DNA from: Parabacteroides goldsteinii DSM 19448 = WAL 12034
Lineage (GTDB): Bacteria; Bacteroidota; Bacteroidia; Bacteroidales; Tannerellaceae
Assembly: GCF_000969835.1 (NCBI RefSeq)
Contig: NZ_KQ033913.1
Span: forward strand, 936,194-1,000,193
Direction of reading: 5' to 3'
DNA: 64,000 nucleotides
This document shows, piece by piece, positions 7,949-17,051 of this stretch. The position numbers were made by a program, and so were the translations under genes. Positions within the stretch are counted from its first letter, which is position 1, and each line of letters starts with the position of its first letter. The notes beneath the pieces are model-generated. The model was given only the letters and a program-made list of their open reading frames with translations. It searched no databases and had not been told where the DNA came from.

Positions 7949-10900
7949 CGCTTGTATTCATTTGAATGTTCTGTTTCTTTTGCTCTTTCTTAATCACACT
8001 TTCGCGCCACCAGCATTGCAACACGGGGACTACGAACATAGTCATGGATTGTATCAGCATACCTCCGAAAGTGGGTATTGCCATCGGTACCATGATATCG
8101 GCTCCCTTTCCGGTAGAAGTCAGTACCGGTAGTAAAGCAATTAATGTCGTTGCTGTCGTCATGGCGGCAGGACGTACACGTTTGAGTCCGGCTGTAACGA
8201 CTGCTTCCCGTATCGCTTCTTTAGTAGTCGGATTCTGTTGCAGGAAAGTCTGGTGGATGTATGTCCCCATCAGCACGCCATCATCGGTTGCGACTCCGAA
8301 CAGGGCGATAAAGCCGACCCAGACAGCGACGCTCAGGTTGATTGTATGCATCTGAAAAAGGTCCCTCATGTTTTCTCCCCCTACGGAAAAGTTCATGAAC
8401 CAATCCTGCCCGTACAACCAAAGCAGGATAAATCCTCCTGCAAAAGCGACAAATACGCCGGAGAAGTGGATGAGGGAAGCGGTCACCGTCTTAAACTGGA
8501 AATAGAGTACCAGTAAAACGATTAGCAATGCCAATGGCACAACAATCGCCAACCGCTGGGTGGCTCGTTCCTGTTGTTCGTAATTGCCGGCGAATTTATA
8601 GGAGACGCCTTTTGCCAACCTCAACTCTCCATCTTTTATCTTTTGGTCCAGTACGCGTGTCGCTTCTTTTACTACATCTACTTCGGCTTTGCCGGATGTT
8701 TTGTCGAATATGACATAACCGACCAGAAACGTATTCTCACTTTGAATCATCTGTGCTCCCCGGGTATAGTCGATATCCGCCAGTTCTTTCAATGGAATCT
8801 GTGCGCCGGTAGCGGTAGGAACCAGTAACATGGATAAAGCCTCCGGATTATCCCGCAGTTCGCGTGCATAACGGAGACGGACCGGGAAACGTTCCCTACC
8901 TTCGACCGTAGTGGTCAATACCATTCCACCGACAGCAGCACTCAATATCTCCTGTAAGTCTTCTACGTTTACTCCGTAGCGGGCCATATTATCCCTGTTC
9001 AACTTTATTTCCAGATAAGGGGCACCGACTGCCCTGTCGTAGAAGACGGAAGAGGGGATAACCGAAGGAACTTCTTTCAATGCCTGTTCTATCGCTTTTC
9101 CGCTTTGCTCGATTGTCTCCAGGTCCGGACCATATATCTTTAGTCCCATCGGTGCACGCATCCCGGTGGAAAGCATGACCAGGCGTGCCTCTATCGGCTG
9201 TAATTTAGGAGCGGAGGTCAAACCCGGTAAATGAGTGACATTCACAATCTGCTGCCAGATATCGTCTGTGTTTTTAATTTCCGGACGCCATTGACGGAAA
9301 TAATCTCCTTTCCGGTCAGGTATCAGGCTATCGCGGGGGATAAGCCGGAAACCGTCGGTAGGATTATAAGTACCGCCGTCTTTTAAAAGATATTCTCCTT
9401 TCCCGTTTACCTTGAACCGTTCACGCTGTCCGTCTTCATTCAATATATATTCCGGACGATAATTGATGGTGTTTTCAAACATCTGTGCCGGAGCCGGGTC
9501 GAGAGCCGAGTTGACACGTCCCCATTTCCCGATGGCTGTCTCTACTTCGGGAATAGCCGCCAAGCGTTTATCCAGTGCTTCGATATAATCCAGGTTCTGT
9601 GCAATCCCGGTATGGGGCATACTGGTCGGCATCAGCAGGAAGGAGCCTTCGTTCAGGCTGGGCATAAACTCTTCGCCGATTTTTCTCCAGATCATGAAAC
9701 CGAATACGATGGTGGCTGCCGGAATAATCATAAATAGCCAGCGGTGGTTAAGGCACCATCTCAGTATCTTTTCATAGTAAATAACCAATATCCACAGAAG
9801 AGATAAGATAATAAGGATACAGGCAGCAACAAATAATATATTGGCCGATAATCCGGCTTGCGGTCCCATCGGCAACCATTCTTCCGACAGGTAATAAATA
9901 GCAACCAGCAGCGTAATGCCTATATTGATATAGGTACTCATTTTAGGGTTTTTCCAATAAGAAGCGAACAGGTTATTCACACCGATAGCCGTAAGTCCCA
10001 GTGCCGGTATGCTTCCATAGATAACCAGTAATACGATACCTGCTACAACTAACAAATAATTAGCTACCTTCCGTATCATTTTTGAATTTATCCTGACGGA
10101 GAACAGCAGATAAGAGAGCGTAGGTAATAGTATTAACCCCAGGATAAAAGCGGAAGCCAGCGCATAAGTTTTTGTATAGGCGAGGGGAGAGAACATCTTC
10201 CCTTCCTGTGCCTCCATCGCAAAGACCGGCAGGAAACTGACAATGGTTGTTATCATCGCCGTCGCGATGGCACCGGACACTTCGCTTACTGCTTTGTAAA
10301 TAAGGCTTACGAAGGCTTTACCTCTTTTAATGTCTTTGTTCTCCGGCATCTCCATATACCGGATAATACTTTCCACAAAAACAACCCCCACATCGACCAT
10401 GACTCCGATTGCTATCGCAATACCCGATAATGCAACAATATTTGCCTCTATCCCGGTATATTTCATGAGGATGAAAGTCGCCAGTACGGCTATCGGCAGC
10501 ATGCTGGCAATGATGACCGAGGCACGCAGGTTCAGCACCAGTACGATAATTACAATGATACAAATCAATATTTCATGCGAAAGTGAAGTTTCCAGTGTCC
10601 CGATTGTCTCTTTTATCAGGTTGGTACGGTCGTAAAACGGAATAACGGTTACTTTCGAAACTGTCCCGTCCTCCAATGTCTTTTGGGGAAGTCCGGCTTC
10701 AATTTCTTTTATCTTCGTCTTAACATTGTCAATCACCTCCAGCGGATTCGCTCCGTAACGGGCGACAACCACTCCGCCGACTGCTTCGATACCTTCCTTA
10801 TCCAGTCCGCCCCGGCGTGTTCCCGGACCGATATTTACGAAAGCAACATCAGAAATACGGACCGGAACACCGTCGCGCACAGTGACGACCGCCTTTTCCA

Positions 10901-11684
10901 GGTCGGATACATCTTTAATATATCCCAACCCCCGGATCAGATATTCTACTTTGTTTATCTCCATCGTTTCCGCACCGATATCGAGATTACTTTTCTTGAC
11001 GGCGTTCATAATATCCATAACCGATATATTGAAAGCCCGCATGGCGTCCGGATTCAGTTCGATCTGATATTCCTTTACAAAACCTCCGGCAGAAGCCACT
11101 TCCGAGACTCCTTCGGCAGCCGAAAGGCTATATTTGACGTAGAAGTCCTGTATCGTGCGTAACTCTTCGGCATTCCAGCCTCCGGAGGGTTTACCCGTTT
11201 CCGGATTTCTACCTTCCAGCGTATACCAGTATATTTGTCCTAAAGCCGTTGCATCAGGCCCGAGAGCTGGCTGTACACCTTCCGGCAATGTGCCGGGAGG
11301 CAGCGAATTTAATTTTTCCAGGATACGTGAACGGCTCCAGTAAAATTCTATATTATCATCAAAAATGATATAAATGAATGACATTCCGAACATGGAACTG
11401 CTCCGGATACTTTTAACCCCAGGTATTCCCAGTAGGGAAGTTGTCAGCGGATAAGTGATTTGGTCTTGTATGTCTTTGGGAGACCGTCCCATCCATTCGG
11501 TAGCGACAATCTGTTGGTTGTCGCCTATATCGGGAATGGCATCCACCGGGATTGGATTACGGGGTATGATACCACCGTGCCAGTTGAAAGGAGAGGTGGA
11601 TATCCCCCAGACAACGACCAATAGTAATAATAGCATGGTTATCACCCTGTTCTCAAGGAAATAACGGATGAGTTTGTTCAGCAT
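7938..11684 (-). CDS. CusA/CzcA-family heavy-metal efflux RND permease
   Basis: A protein of 1248 residues. I place the start at 11684 (MLNKLIRYFLENRVIT), which matches the family N-terminus; the longer frame adds 46 unlike residues. HME-RND signatures are present: the N-terminal RSSSMFGMSFIYIIF region, TM4 motif SGIAIAIGVMVDVGVVFVESI, FLPVFAMEAQEGKMFSPLAYT, and a C-terminal FIALFGVATDDGVLMGTY. The protein is about 200 residues longer than E. coli CusA. Extra hydrophobic helices lie between TM6 and the second periplasmic domain (about residues 525-675), and an additional loop lies in that domain (about 735-805). It is first in the operon, followed by the TolC-like and adaptor genes. The proton-driven pump exports monovalent or divalent metals; the metal is inferred only from the partners. 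Confidence 0.9.
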   Translation of the reverse strand: MLNKLIRYFLENRVITMLLLLLVVVWGISTSPFNWHGGIIPRNPIPVDAIPDIGDNQQIVATEWMGRSPKDIQDQITYPLTTSLLGIPGVKSIRSSSMFGMSFIYIIFDDNIEFYWSRSRILEKLNSLPPGTLPEGVQPALGPDATALGQIYWYTLEGRNPETGKPSGGWNAEELRTIQDFYVKYSLSAAEGVSEVASAGGFVKEYQIELNPDAMRAFNISVMDIMNAVKKSNLDIGAETMEINKVEYLIRGLGYIKDVSDLEKAVVTVRDGVPVRISDVAFVNIGPGTRRGGLDKEGIEAVGGVVVARYGANPLEVIDNVKTKIKEIEAGLPQKTLEDGTVSKVTVIPFYDRTNLIKETIGTLETSLSHEILICIIVIIVLVLNLRASVIIASMLPIAVLATFILMKYTGIEANIVALSGIAIAIGVMVDVGVVFVESIIRYMEMPENKDIKRGKAFVSLIYKAVSEVSGAIATAMITTIVSFLPVFAMEAQEGKMFSPLAYTKTYALASAFILGLILLPTLSYLLFSVRINSKMIRKVANYLLVVAGIVLLVIYGSIPALGLTAIGVNNLFASYWKNPKMSTYINIGITLLVAIYYLSEEWLPMGPQAGLSANILFVAACILIILSLLWILVIYYEKILRWCLNHRWLFMIIPAATIVFGFMIWRKIGEEFMPSLNEGSFLLMPTSMPHTGIAQNLDYIEALDKRLAAIPEVETAIGKWGRVNSALDPAPAQMFENTINYRPEYILNEDGQRERFKVNGKGEYLLKDGGTYNPTDGFRLIPRDSLIPDRKGDYFRQWRPEIKNTDDIWQQIVNVTHLPGLTSAPKLQPIEARLVMLSTGMRAPMGLKIYGPDLETIEQSGKAIEQALKEVPSVIPSSVFYDRAVGAPYLEIKLNRDNMARYGVNVEDLQEILSAAVGGMVLTTTVEGRERFPVRLRYARELRDNPEALSMLLVPTATGAQIPLKELADIDYTRGAQMIQSENTFLVGYVIFDKTSGKAEVDVVKEATRVLDQKIKDGELRLAKGVSYKFAGNYEQQERATQRLAIVVPLALLIVLLVLYFQFKTVTASLIHFSGVFVAFAGGFILLWLYGQDWFMNFSVGGENMRDLFQMHTINLSVAVWVGFIALFGVATDDGVLMGTYIHQTFLQQNPTTKEAIREAVVTAGLKRVRPAAMTTATTLIALLPVLTSTGKGADIMVPMAIPTFGGMLIQSMTMFVVPVLQCWWRESVIKKEQKKQNIQMNTSDEK

Positions 11685-11819
11685 AAGTTGTATGGTATAA
11701 TGAATAACTATACCTATAACAACCGGGCCTGTCTTTTGTTGAACGCAGCAGTTGAATAGAGGAGGCTGCCGGTCGGCATAACGTGTTTGTCGGCATGCTC
11801 GGCTTCTCTTTCGTGAGTG

Positions 11820-11906
11820 CACCTCAAAGCTATGAGGTGTCTTGTGTCATAATTATGATGTTTTATGCCTCATAGTTTTGAGGTGCTATGCCTCAGATGT
11901 TTGAGG
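11820..11906. repeat. Three copies of a CCTCA-N6-TGAGG inverted repeat
   Basis: The units lie at 11820-11839 (7-bp arms CACCTCA/TGAGGTG), 11868-11883 and 11891-11906 (5-bp arms CCTCA/TGAGG), each with exactly six bases between arms. A further 10-bp perfect palindrome CATAATTATG lies at 11848-11857. The third unit overlaps the last codons of the DUF4469 gene; the first lies 136 bp before the pump start. They could be operator sites for the efflux operon or a short dispersed palindromic repeat. Confidence 0.65.
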
Positions 11907-12692
11907 TTCGTCAGCGACAGTGAAGGCGAGTGTGCCGTAACGCAGTTGTTTATAGAGGTGGTAAGTCGGTGTGAACTGGGTCGCGATGAGAGCTTCCCAT
12001 TCACCTGTGGTAAAGGGTATTTTCGGTGTGAAACAGAGGCGCGACCGGCTGTTTACAATCAATTCGTCGGGACTGACGGAGTAGCTTTCGCCCGTTTCGA
12101 GGCAGCTGATGGTAATGCCTACACCGGGCAGGTCGCCCATCAGCTTGAGATTGTAGCCGTAGATCGATACATGGGGAGGCTGGCCAGGGGCGAGTTTGTC
12201 TATCTTGCCGTCTGTCTGCGGATTGTATGGGCGGATAAGTCGGGAGATGTAATCCGGACGCGGCACTTTGAAGTCTTTAATCGGGCCTAAGTTTTCGACC
12301 GGGAGGCGTTTGACGCATTGCTTCAGGCGGGGAGAGGGGCGAAGGCAGGGGACGAGAGTATGGCATTCAGGGTCGAATTTGGCATGTGCATTATCGAATG
12401 TTCCATTTACGGTCAATTCCGTACGGGCCAACCCGAAATCGACGTTGAAGCCGGCTTCCGTGGCCTTATAAATTTCATTTATCATTGTCCGGAAACAACC
12501 TGTCAGTGATTCTTTCGAGTAGGGGGTACCGTCTTTTTTCGCCCGGTCGGCAAGTTCGTCCAAGTCGATTGTGTCGCGAAACATCACGCTGGCTTTTTGG
12601 ACGTTTATTCCCGGAAGGAAACTCTCGTTGGTCCCGATATGTACATTGGCAATCATGTTGTGTAATTCGGATTTAGGTAGTTCTTTGTCCAT
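11886..12692 (-). CDS. DUF4469 protein with N-terminal HU-like DNA-binding domain
   Basis: A protein of 268 residues with two parts. The N-terminal 130 or so residues (NVHIGTNESFLPGINVQKASVM...) look like the HU/IHF-like domain seen in Bacteroidales proteins of this class. The C-terminal part (about 150-255, with PPHVSIYGYNLKLMGD and PDELIVNSRSRLCFTPKIP) matches DUF4469, a beta-sandwich of unknown role. No signal peptide, so it should be cytoplasmic and nucleoid-associated. A second protein of this family lies at 62837-63583. A TATCTTTG promoter box is present on the minus strand 32 bp before the start. The last codons are part of a CCTCA/TGAGG repeat. Confidence 0.75.
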   Translation of the reverse strand: MDKELPKSELHNMIANVHIGTNESFLPGINVQKASVMFRDTIDLDELADRAKKDGTPYSKESLTGCFRTMINEIYKATEAGFNVDFGLARTELTVNGTFDNAHAKFDPECHTLVPCLRPSPRLKQCVKRLPVENLGPIKDFKVPRPDYISRLIRPYNPQTDGKIDKLAPGQPPHVSIYGYNLKLMGDLPGVGITISCLETGESYSVSPDELIVNSRSRLCFTPKIPFTTGEWEALIATQFTPTYHLYKQLRYGTLAFTVADEPQTSEA

Positions 12693-12723
12693 TCGATTCT
12701 TGATTTAAAGGAGTTAAAGCTTT

Positions 12724-12731
12724 CAAAGATA
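12724..12731 (-). promoter_or_regulatory. Bacteroidales -7 box for the DUF4469 gene
   Basis: Reads TATCTTTG on the minus strand, an exact TAnnTTTG match, ending 32 bp from the ATG at 12692. The -33 element is not obvious. Confidence 0.5.
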
Positions 12732-12873
12732 CGCTTTTGTAATAACATTTGCTTTCATTAAAATGGAAAGTTTAGCTTTTATTTTATGACGGCGTATACA
12801 GCTTTGTTGTATCTTCACGGCAAAAAAGCGAAAACGCTGATTATACAGTTTAATATTAGTTAGTTATAAAGAT

Positions 12874-13473
12874 ATGGTAATAGCTTATTTGAGAGTAACT
12901 ATTGACAGGCAACATCTTGAAAGACAGAAAGATGAAATTACTCGTTATGCATCGGCAAATGGTTGGGAAATCAGTAAATGGATCACTGATATAGTAGACG
13001 GAAAAAGAATGGAGAGTGAGCCGACTCTGTTCCGTGTGTTGGACAGAATGAAAAAAGGCGATAAAGTTATTATAACGGATATTGCCCGGTTTGGTCGTAC
13101 CCTGTCCGAAGTAATGACCCTTTTGAGCAAATGTATGACCCTGGGGGTTCATGTATATAGTATAAATGACCGTTATCTTCTGGATGACAACCTGAATACG
13201 GAAGCTATATCGACTACCTGTAATCTGGTTTCGGAGATAGAACACCACCTGATGTCTGTCCGTACGAAAGAGGCGTTGAACCATAAGAAAGAGAAGGAGG
13301 GCTTGCAGTTGGGACGTCCGAAAGGAACGGATGCCAAACAATCTTTACTGGATGCCAACAAAGATGAAGTGATGAACATGCTTGAAAGAGGGGACACCAT
13401 TGTCATGATCTGCAAGCATTTCAACGTGTCCAGAAATACTTATTACCAATTCAAAAGGAATTACGGGATTTAG
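12874..13473 (+). CDS. Mpi-family serine-recombinase homologue with Thr in place of the nucleophile Ser
   Basis: A protein of 199 residues, the size of Hin/Mpi DNA invertases. The resolvase catalytic domain (1-135) is recognisable: YLRV at the start, TDIARFGRTLSE carrying the two conserved arginines (Arg72, Arg75), and the E-helix with SEIEHHLMSVRTKEAL. The C-terminal helix-turn-helix (about 165-196) reads CKHFNVSRNTYYQFKRN. The active-site motif RVSTxxQ is RVTIDRQ here: codon 9 (12898-12900) is ACT, Thr, where the nucleophile Ser is expected. Mpi homologues invert many promoters in Bacteroides. The substitution predicts a catalytically dead or much weakened protein, perhaps acting only as a DNA-binding regulator. 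Its stop codon overlaps that of convergent corA. Confidence 0.85.
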   Translation: MVIAYLRVTIDRQHLERQKDEITRYASANGWEISKWITDIVDGKRMESEPTLFRVLDRMKKGDKVIITDIARFGRTLSEVMTLLSKCMTLGVHVYSINDRYLLDDNLNTEAISTTCNLVSEIEHHLMSVRTKEALNHKKEKEGLQLGRPKGTDAKQSLLDANKDEVMNMLERGDTIVMICKHFNVSRNTYYQFKRNYGI

Positions 13474-14552
13474 AACCAGTCTTTTTTCCGCATATAAATC
13501 CAGGTTAGTATGCCTGTGAGGAACATGATTCCCCAGGCAATACCATAGCCATACCTCCAGTCCAGTTCGGGCATCAGCTTGAAGTTCATACCCCATACGC
13601 CGACCAGGAATGTCAGCGGGATGAACAGGGTCGATACGACCGTCAGCCGTTTCATGATCGCATTCATTCGCAGGTCATTGTTGGAAATATAAAGGTCCAC
13701 CAATGAAGAAATGATTTCCCGGCAACTTTCTGTTGTCTGGATAACGAATTGTAACTGGTCGGCAAGGTCGTTGTAGATCGGGAGCATATCGGGACTGATT
13801 ATTCCGTTCTCCGTACGCAGCAGTTTGGGGAACTGTTCCTTCAATGGCTGGCTGTTTTTGCGGATAAGCATATATTCATGCCGGCGTTGCTGGATCATCG
13901 AACCCATGTTTCCCTGGTCGCTTTTGATGTCGAGCAGTGTCTCTTCGATATCTTCCAGCATTTCTTCTACTTTGGAGGCTGTTTCCACCAGATTGGCAAT
14001 GATCGTATTCAGCAGGAAAGCAAGCAGCAGTCCGCTTCCTTTTTTTCGCAGGTTCAGCATATCGGATTCCAGCGCTTTCATTGTGTTGGCGAATACCGGA
14101 TTATTGCTTTCTGTGAAAGTGATGACTACATTTCCGGTCACCAACAGGCTGATATGCTCGGAATGTATCTCCATATTGGCATCATAATAGCTGGAGTTCA
14201 GGATGATGAGCACATGGTTCGCATATTCCTCGATCTTTACGACATGCTGAGGTGTCAGTATATCCTTGGCATCCAGATTGTGCAGGCCGAACTCTTTTAC
14301 GATACGCGTAATGGCATCGGAGTCGGTCAGCCCGCTCACCTGAAACCAGTTTATTTTGTTCGGATCGACCAGCTTGCCGAAAGAAGAAGTACCCTTTTTT
14401 ATTTCGGTCGTGTGGAGTGCTTCGGCATTGTATTGGGTGAGACGAATGTCGGTTACAGTCTCATGTTCACCGGCATAATAATACTTATCCGACAGATGCC
14501 GGTTAGAAATATGTCTTCTTCTGTGCACATGTGTAGCTTCTTTTCGTCTCAT
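13470..14552 (-). CDS. corA: CorA magnesium/cobalt transporter
   Basis: A protein of 360 residues with the CorA layout: a large cytoplasmic N-terminal alpha/beta domain, long stalk helices, and two C-terminal transmembrane helices. The signature GMN tripeptide is in GVWGMNFKLMPEL at the end of TM1 (about residue 320), and the positively charged tail MRKKDWF ends the protein. It forms a pentameric Mg2+ channel in the inner membrane. The gene is last in a minus-strand unit with mutS2 (12-bp gap) and the PDZ protein. Its TAA stop (13470-13472) overlaps the TAG stop of the convergent recombinase gene, leaving no room for a separate terminator. Confidence 0.95.
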   Translation of the reverse strand: MRRKEATHVHRRRHISNRHLSDKYYYAGEHETVTDIRLTQYNAEALHTTEIKKGTSSFGKLVDPNKINWFQVSGLTDSDAITRIVKEFGLHNLDAKDILTPQHVVKIEEYANHVLIILNSSYYDANMEIHSEHISLLVTGNVVITFTESNNPVFANTMKALESDMLNLRKKGSGLLLAFLLNTIIANLVETASKVEEMLEDIEETLLDIKSDQGNMGSMIQQRRHEYMLIRKNSQPLKEQFPKLLRTENGIISPDMLPIYNDLADQLQFVIQTTESCREIISSLVDLYISNNDLRMNAIMKRLTVVSTLFIPLTFLVGVWGMNFKLMPELDWRYGYGIAWGIMFLTGILTWIYMRKKDWF

Positions 14553-14564
14553 AGATACCTTTGT

Positions 14565-17036
14565 TTAATCCAGTTCCACAACAGTGATGCCGGCACCTCC
14601 CAGTTGAACATGCTCATCGTGGTAATGGCGGACACCGGGGACTGAATGCAGATAGTCGCGTATCAGTTGCCGCAGGATACCTGTACCTGTACCATGCAGG
14701 ATACGTACCCTCGATGCTCCGACCTGGATGGCATCGTCAATGAAATAGGTGACAGTTTGCAGTGCTTCATCGCCCCTCATACCTCTAACATCTATTTCCT
14801 GCTTAAAGTTCAATTTCTTTTCGTGCATATGGTCGGTCGTATCCGAGCTGACAAACGTACTTTTCTGGATTTCCTTCTTGATCTGTCCTTTGCTGACTTT
14901 CTCCAGTTGTTCCAGTTTAACCGTACTTTTAATCATACCGAATGCTACGACTGCCTGTTTGCCCTGAAGTTCCATAACTGTTCCGGCAGAAACCTGTCCC
15001 TTCAGGCGGACATTGTCGCCCACCTCGATCACATCGCGGTTGAATGTCTGTTTGGCGGCAGGTGTATTCTGTTTTTGCTTTTTGCGCTCTTTCCGTTCCT
15101 GCAGCTTCGCCATCTTGCGGGCGATCTTGTCATCTTCTTCTCCGGCCGATTCGACAGAGGCCTTAAACTCCTCCAACGCTTTGCGGGCAAGTTTGGTCTG
15201 TTCCTTTTCGGCTTGTGCTTCTTTGATTTCACGAACCGTATTCTCGATTCTTGCATTAGCTTCGGCCAGTATTCGTTGCGCTTCGGCTTTCGCTTCGCGC
15301 ATGATCTCCTTTCGTTGCCTGTTTACCTCTTCCAGATCTTTTTCGTAACGGGAGGTGATATCTTCCAGTTTCTTTTCCTGCTGGCGGATATTCTGCCGTT
15401 TGCTTTCCCAGTAACGTTTATCGCGGACGATATCTTGCAGGTATTTGTCCATATCGATATAATCGGAGCCGACTTTGGCAGAGGCGTCTGCTATCACATC
15501 TTCCGGTAAACCGATCTTTCGTGCGATCTCGACGGCAAACGAACTACCCGGATTCCCGATAGACAATTTGAATAACGGCTGCATCAGATGGCGGTCATAC
15601 AACATGGCGCCGTTTACGATGCCTTCCGTATCTTCGGCAAAATGTTTCAGGTTCTGATAGTGCGTCGTAATTACACCGAAACTGCGGTTCCGGTTGAAAC
15701 GGTCCAGCAAAGCCTCGGCAATGGCACCACCTATCTGGGGTTCTGTACCGCTACCGAACTCATCGATCAGTATGATTGTCTTTTCGTTACAGTTTCTGAC
15801 GAAATACTTCATGTTGGTCAGATGAGAACTATAAGTACTCAAGTCGTTCTCAATACTTTGCTCGTCACCGATATCAATAAAAATACTGGAGAATATACCG
15901 GTGCGTGAACTTTCGTGCAATGGAATCAATAATCCGCATTGCATCATATATTGCAGCAGTCCGACCGTTTTCAGACAGACTGATTTACCTCCGGCGTTCG
16001 GTCCTGAAATAATCAGGATACGCTTCTTTTCATTGAGTGTGATATCAAGTGGTATGACTTGCTTGTTTTGTTTCTGCAACGACAGGTAAAGCAGCGGATG
16101 AACGGCACGCGCCCAATCCACCTGTTGTACATTCTCCACAACCGGCTTGATCCCTTTTACCTGTTCGGCAAAGAGCGCTTTGGCACGGATAAAATCAATA
16201 TCTGCCATAAACTCATATGATTGCAGGATATCCGGCACCATCGGGCGTACGATATTGGTAAACTCCGTCAGGATCTTCATGATCTCGCGGCGTTCGTCAC
16301 CTTCCAGTTCACGTACGCGGTTGTTGGCTTCCACAACAACTTCCGGTTCGATGAAAACTGTCTTTCCACTGGCCGATTCGTCGTGTACGATGCCTTTTAT
16401 CTTTCTTTTAAAAGCCGGAGCGACGGGAATCATCAGACGACCGTCGCGCATGGTCGGGGTGACATCTTTATCTACTACGCCTTCCGACTGTGCATTCCGC
16501 AGGATGGATTGCAGGCTGCGGGAAATACCGCTCATCGTGGAAGAAATTTCTTTCCTAATCTGTGCCAGGGTAGGAGACGCGTTGTCTTTTACTTTCCCGA
16601 ACTTGTCGAGGATGGAATCGATTTTCCCGATCAACTGGGGAAATACAAGAATGTCACCAGCCAGCGCTGTCAAAGCCGGATAAGCTATTTCTTCATCCTC
16701 TTCCGTCCGGAAGAAACGGACAATATCGTTGATTGTCTGTAGCGAACGTTTCAGGTCGAACAACTCCTTTTCGTCCAGCCAGGTTCCTTCCGGGCGTATC
16801 CGTTTCAACGAATAACGGACATCGAAAAAGAAACTGGCAGGAAACTCTACCTCTCCATGCAGGATACGGACAAACTCATCTGTCTGTTCCAGACGTTCAA
16901 TAACAGTTGTATAGTCGGCAGAGAATTCCATCTCTGCAACCCGCTCTTGTCCCAGCGGGCTTAAACATTTATCGGAAATTAAACGGCGTACTTTATCGAA
17001 CCCCGTTTTCTGTTCAAAGTTTTGTGGGTATATCAC
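14565..17036 (-). CDS. mutS2: MutS2 endonuclease/recombination suppressor
   Basis: A protein of 823 residues. The MutS-type ATPase core carries Walker A GPNAGGKS (about residue 345), Walker B TIILIDEFGSGTEP and the trans-acting THY segment. A long charged coiled coil (about 510-640) follows, with a KOW-like beta region, and the C-terminal Smr nuclease domain (about 745-823) has IDVRGMRGDEAL and HGTGTGILR. MutS2 lacks the mismatch-recognition domain of MutS, and it suppresses homologous recombination and acts in ribosome rescue in other bacteria. It sits between the PDZ protein (15-bp gap) and corA (12-bp gap), most likely as one operon. Confidence 0.96.
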   Translation of the reverse strand: MIYPQNFEQKTGFDKVRRLISDKCLSPLGQERVAEMEFSADYTTVIERLEQTDEFVRILHGEVEFPASFFFDVRYSLKRIRPEGTWLDEKELFDLKRSLQTINDIVRFFRTEEDEEIAYPALTALAGDILVFPQLIGKIDSILDKFGKVKDNASPTLAQIRKEISSTMSGISRSLQSILRNAQSEGVVDKDVTPTMRDGRLMIPVAPAFKRKIKGIVHDESASGKTVFIEPEVVVEANNRVRELEGDERREIMKILTEFTNIVRPMVPDILQSYEFMADIDFIRAKALFAEQVKGIKPVVENVQQVDWARAVHPLLYLSLQKQNKQVIPLDITLNEKKRILIISGPNAGGKSVCLKTVGLLQYMMQCGLLIPLHESSRTGIFSSIFIDIGDEQSIENDLSTYSSHLTNMKYFVRNCNEKTIILIDEFGSGTEPQIGGAIAEALLDRFNRNRSFGVITTHYQNLKHFAEDTEGIVNGAMLYDRHLMQPLFKLSIGNPGSSFAVEIARKIGLPEDVIADASAKVGSDYIDMDKYLQDIVRDKRYWESKRQNIRQQEKKLEDITSRYEKDLEEVNRQRKEIMREAKAEAQRILAEANARIENTVREIKEAQAEKEQTKLARKALEEFKASVESAGEEDDKIARKMAKLQERKERKKQKQNTPAAKQTFNRDVIEVGDNVRLKGQVSAGTVMELQGKQAVVAFGMIKSTVKLEQLEKVSKGQIKKEIQKSTFVSSDTTDHMHEKKLNFKQEIDVRGMRGDEALQTVTYFIDDAIQVGASRVRILHGTGTGILRQLIRDYLHSVPGVRHYHDEHVQLGGAGITVVELD

Positions 17037-17051
17037 GTTTATTTATATGCT

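Noticed and set aside
12693..12873. Invertible promoter next to the Mpi-like recombinase
   Set aside because: I found no inverted repeats of useful length flanking the gap; it holds only a TATCTTTG box for the DUF4469 gene and AT-rich sequence.
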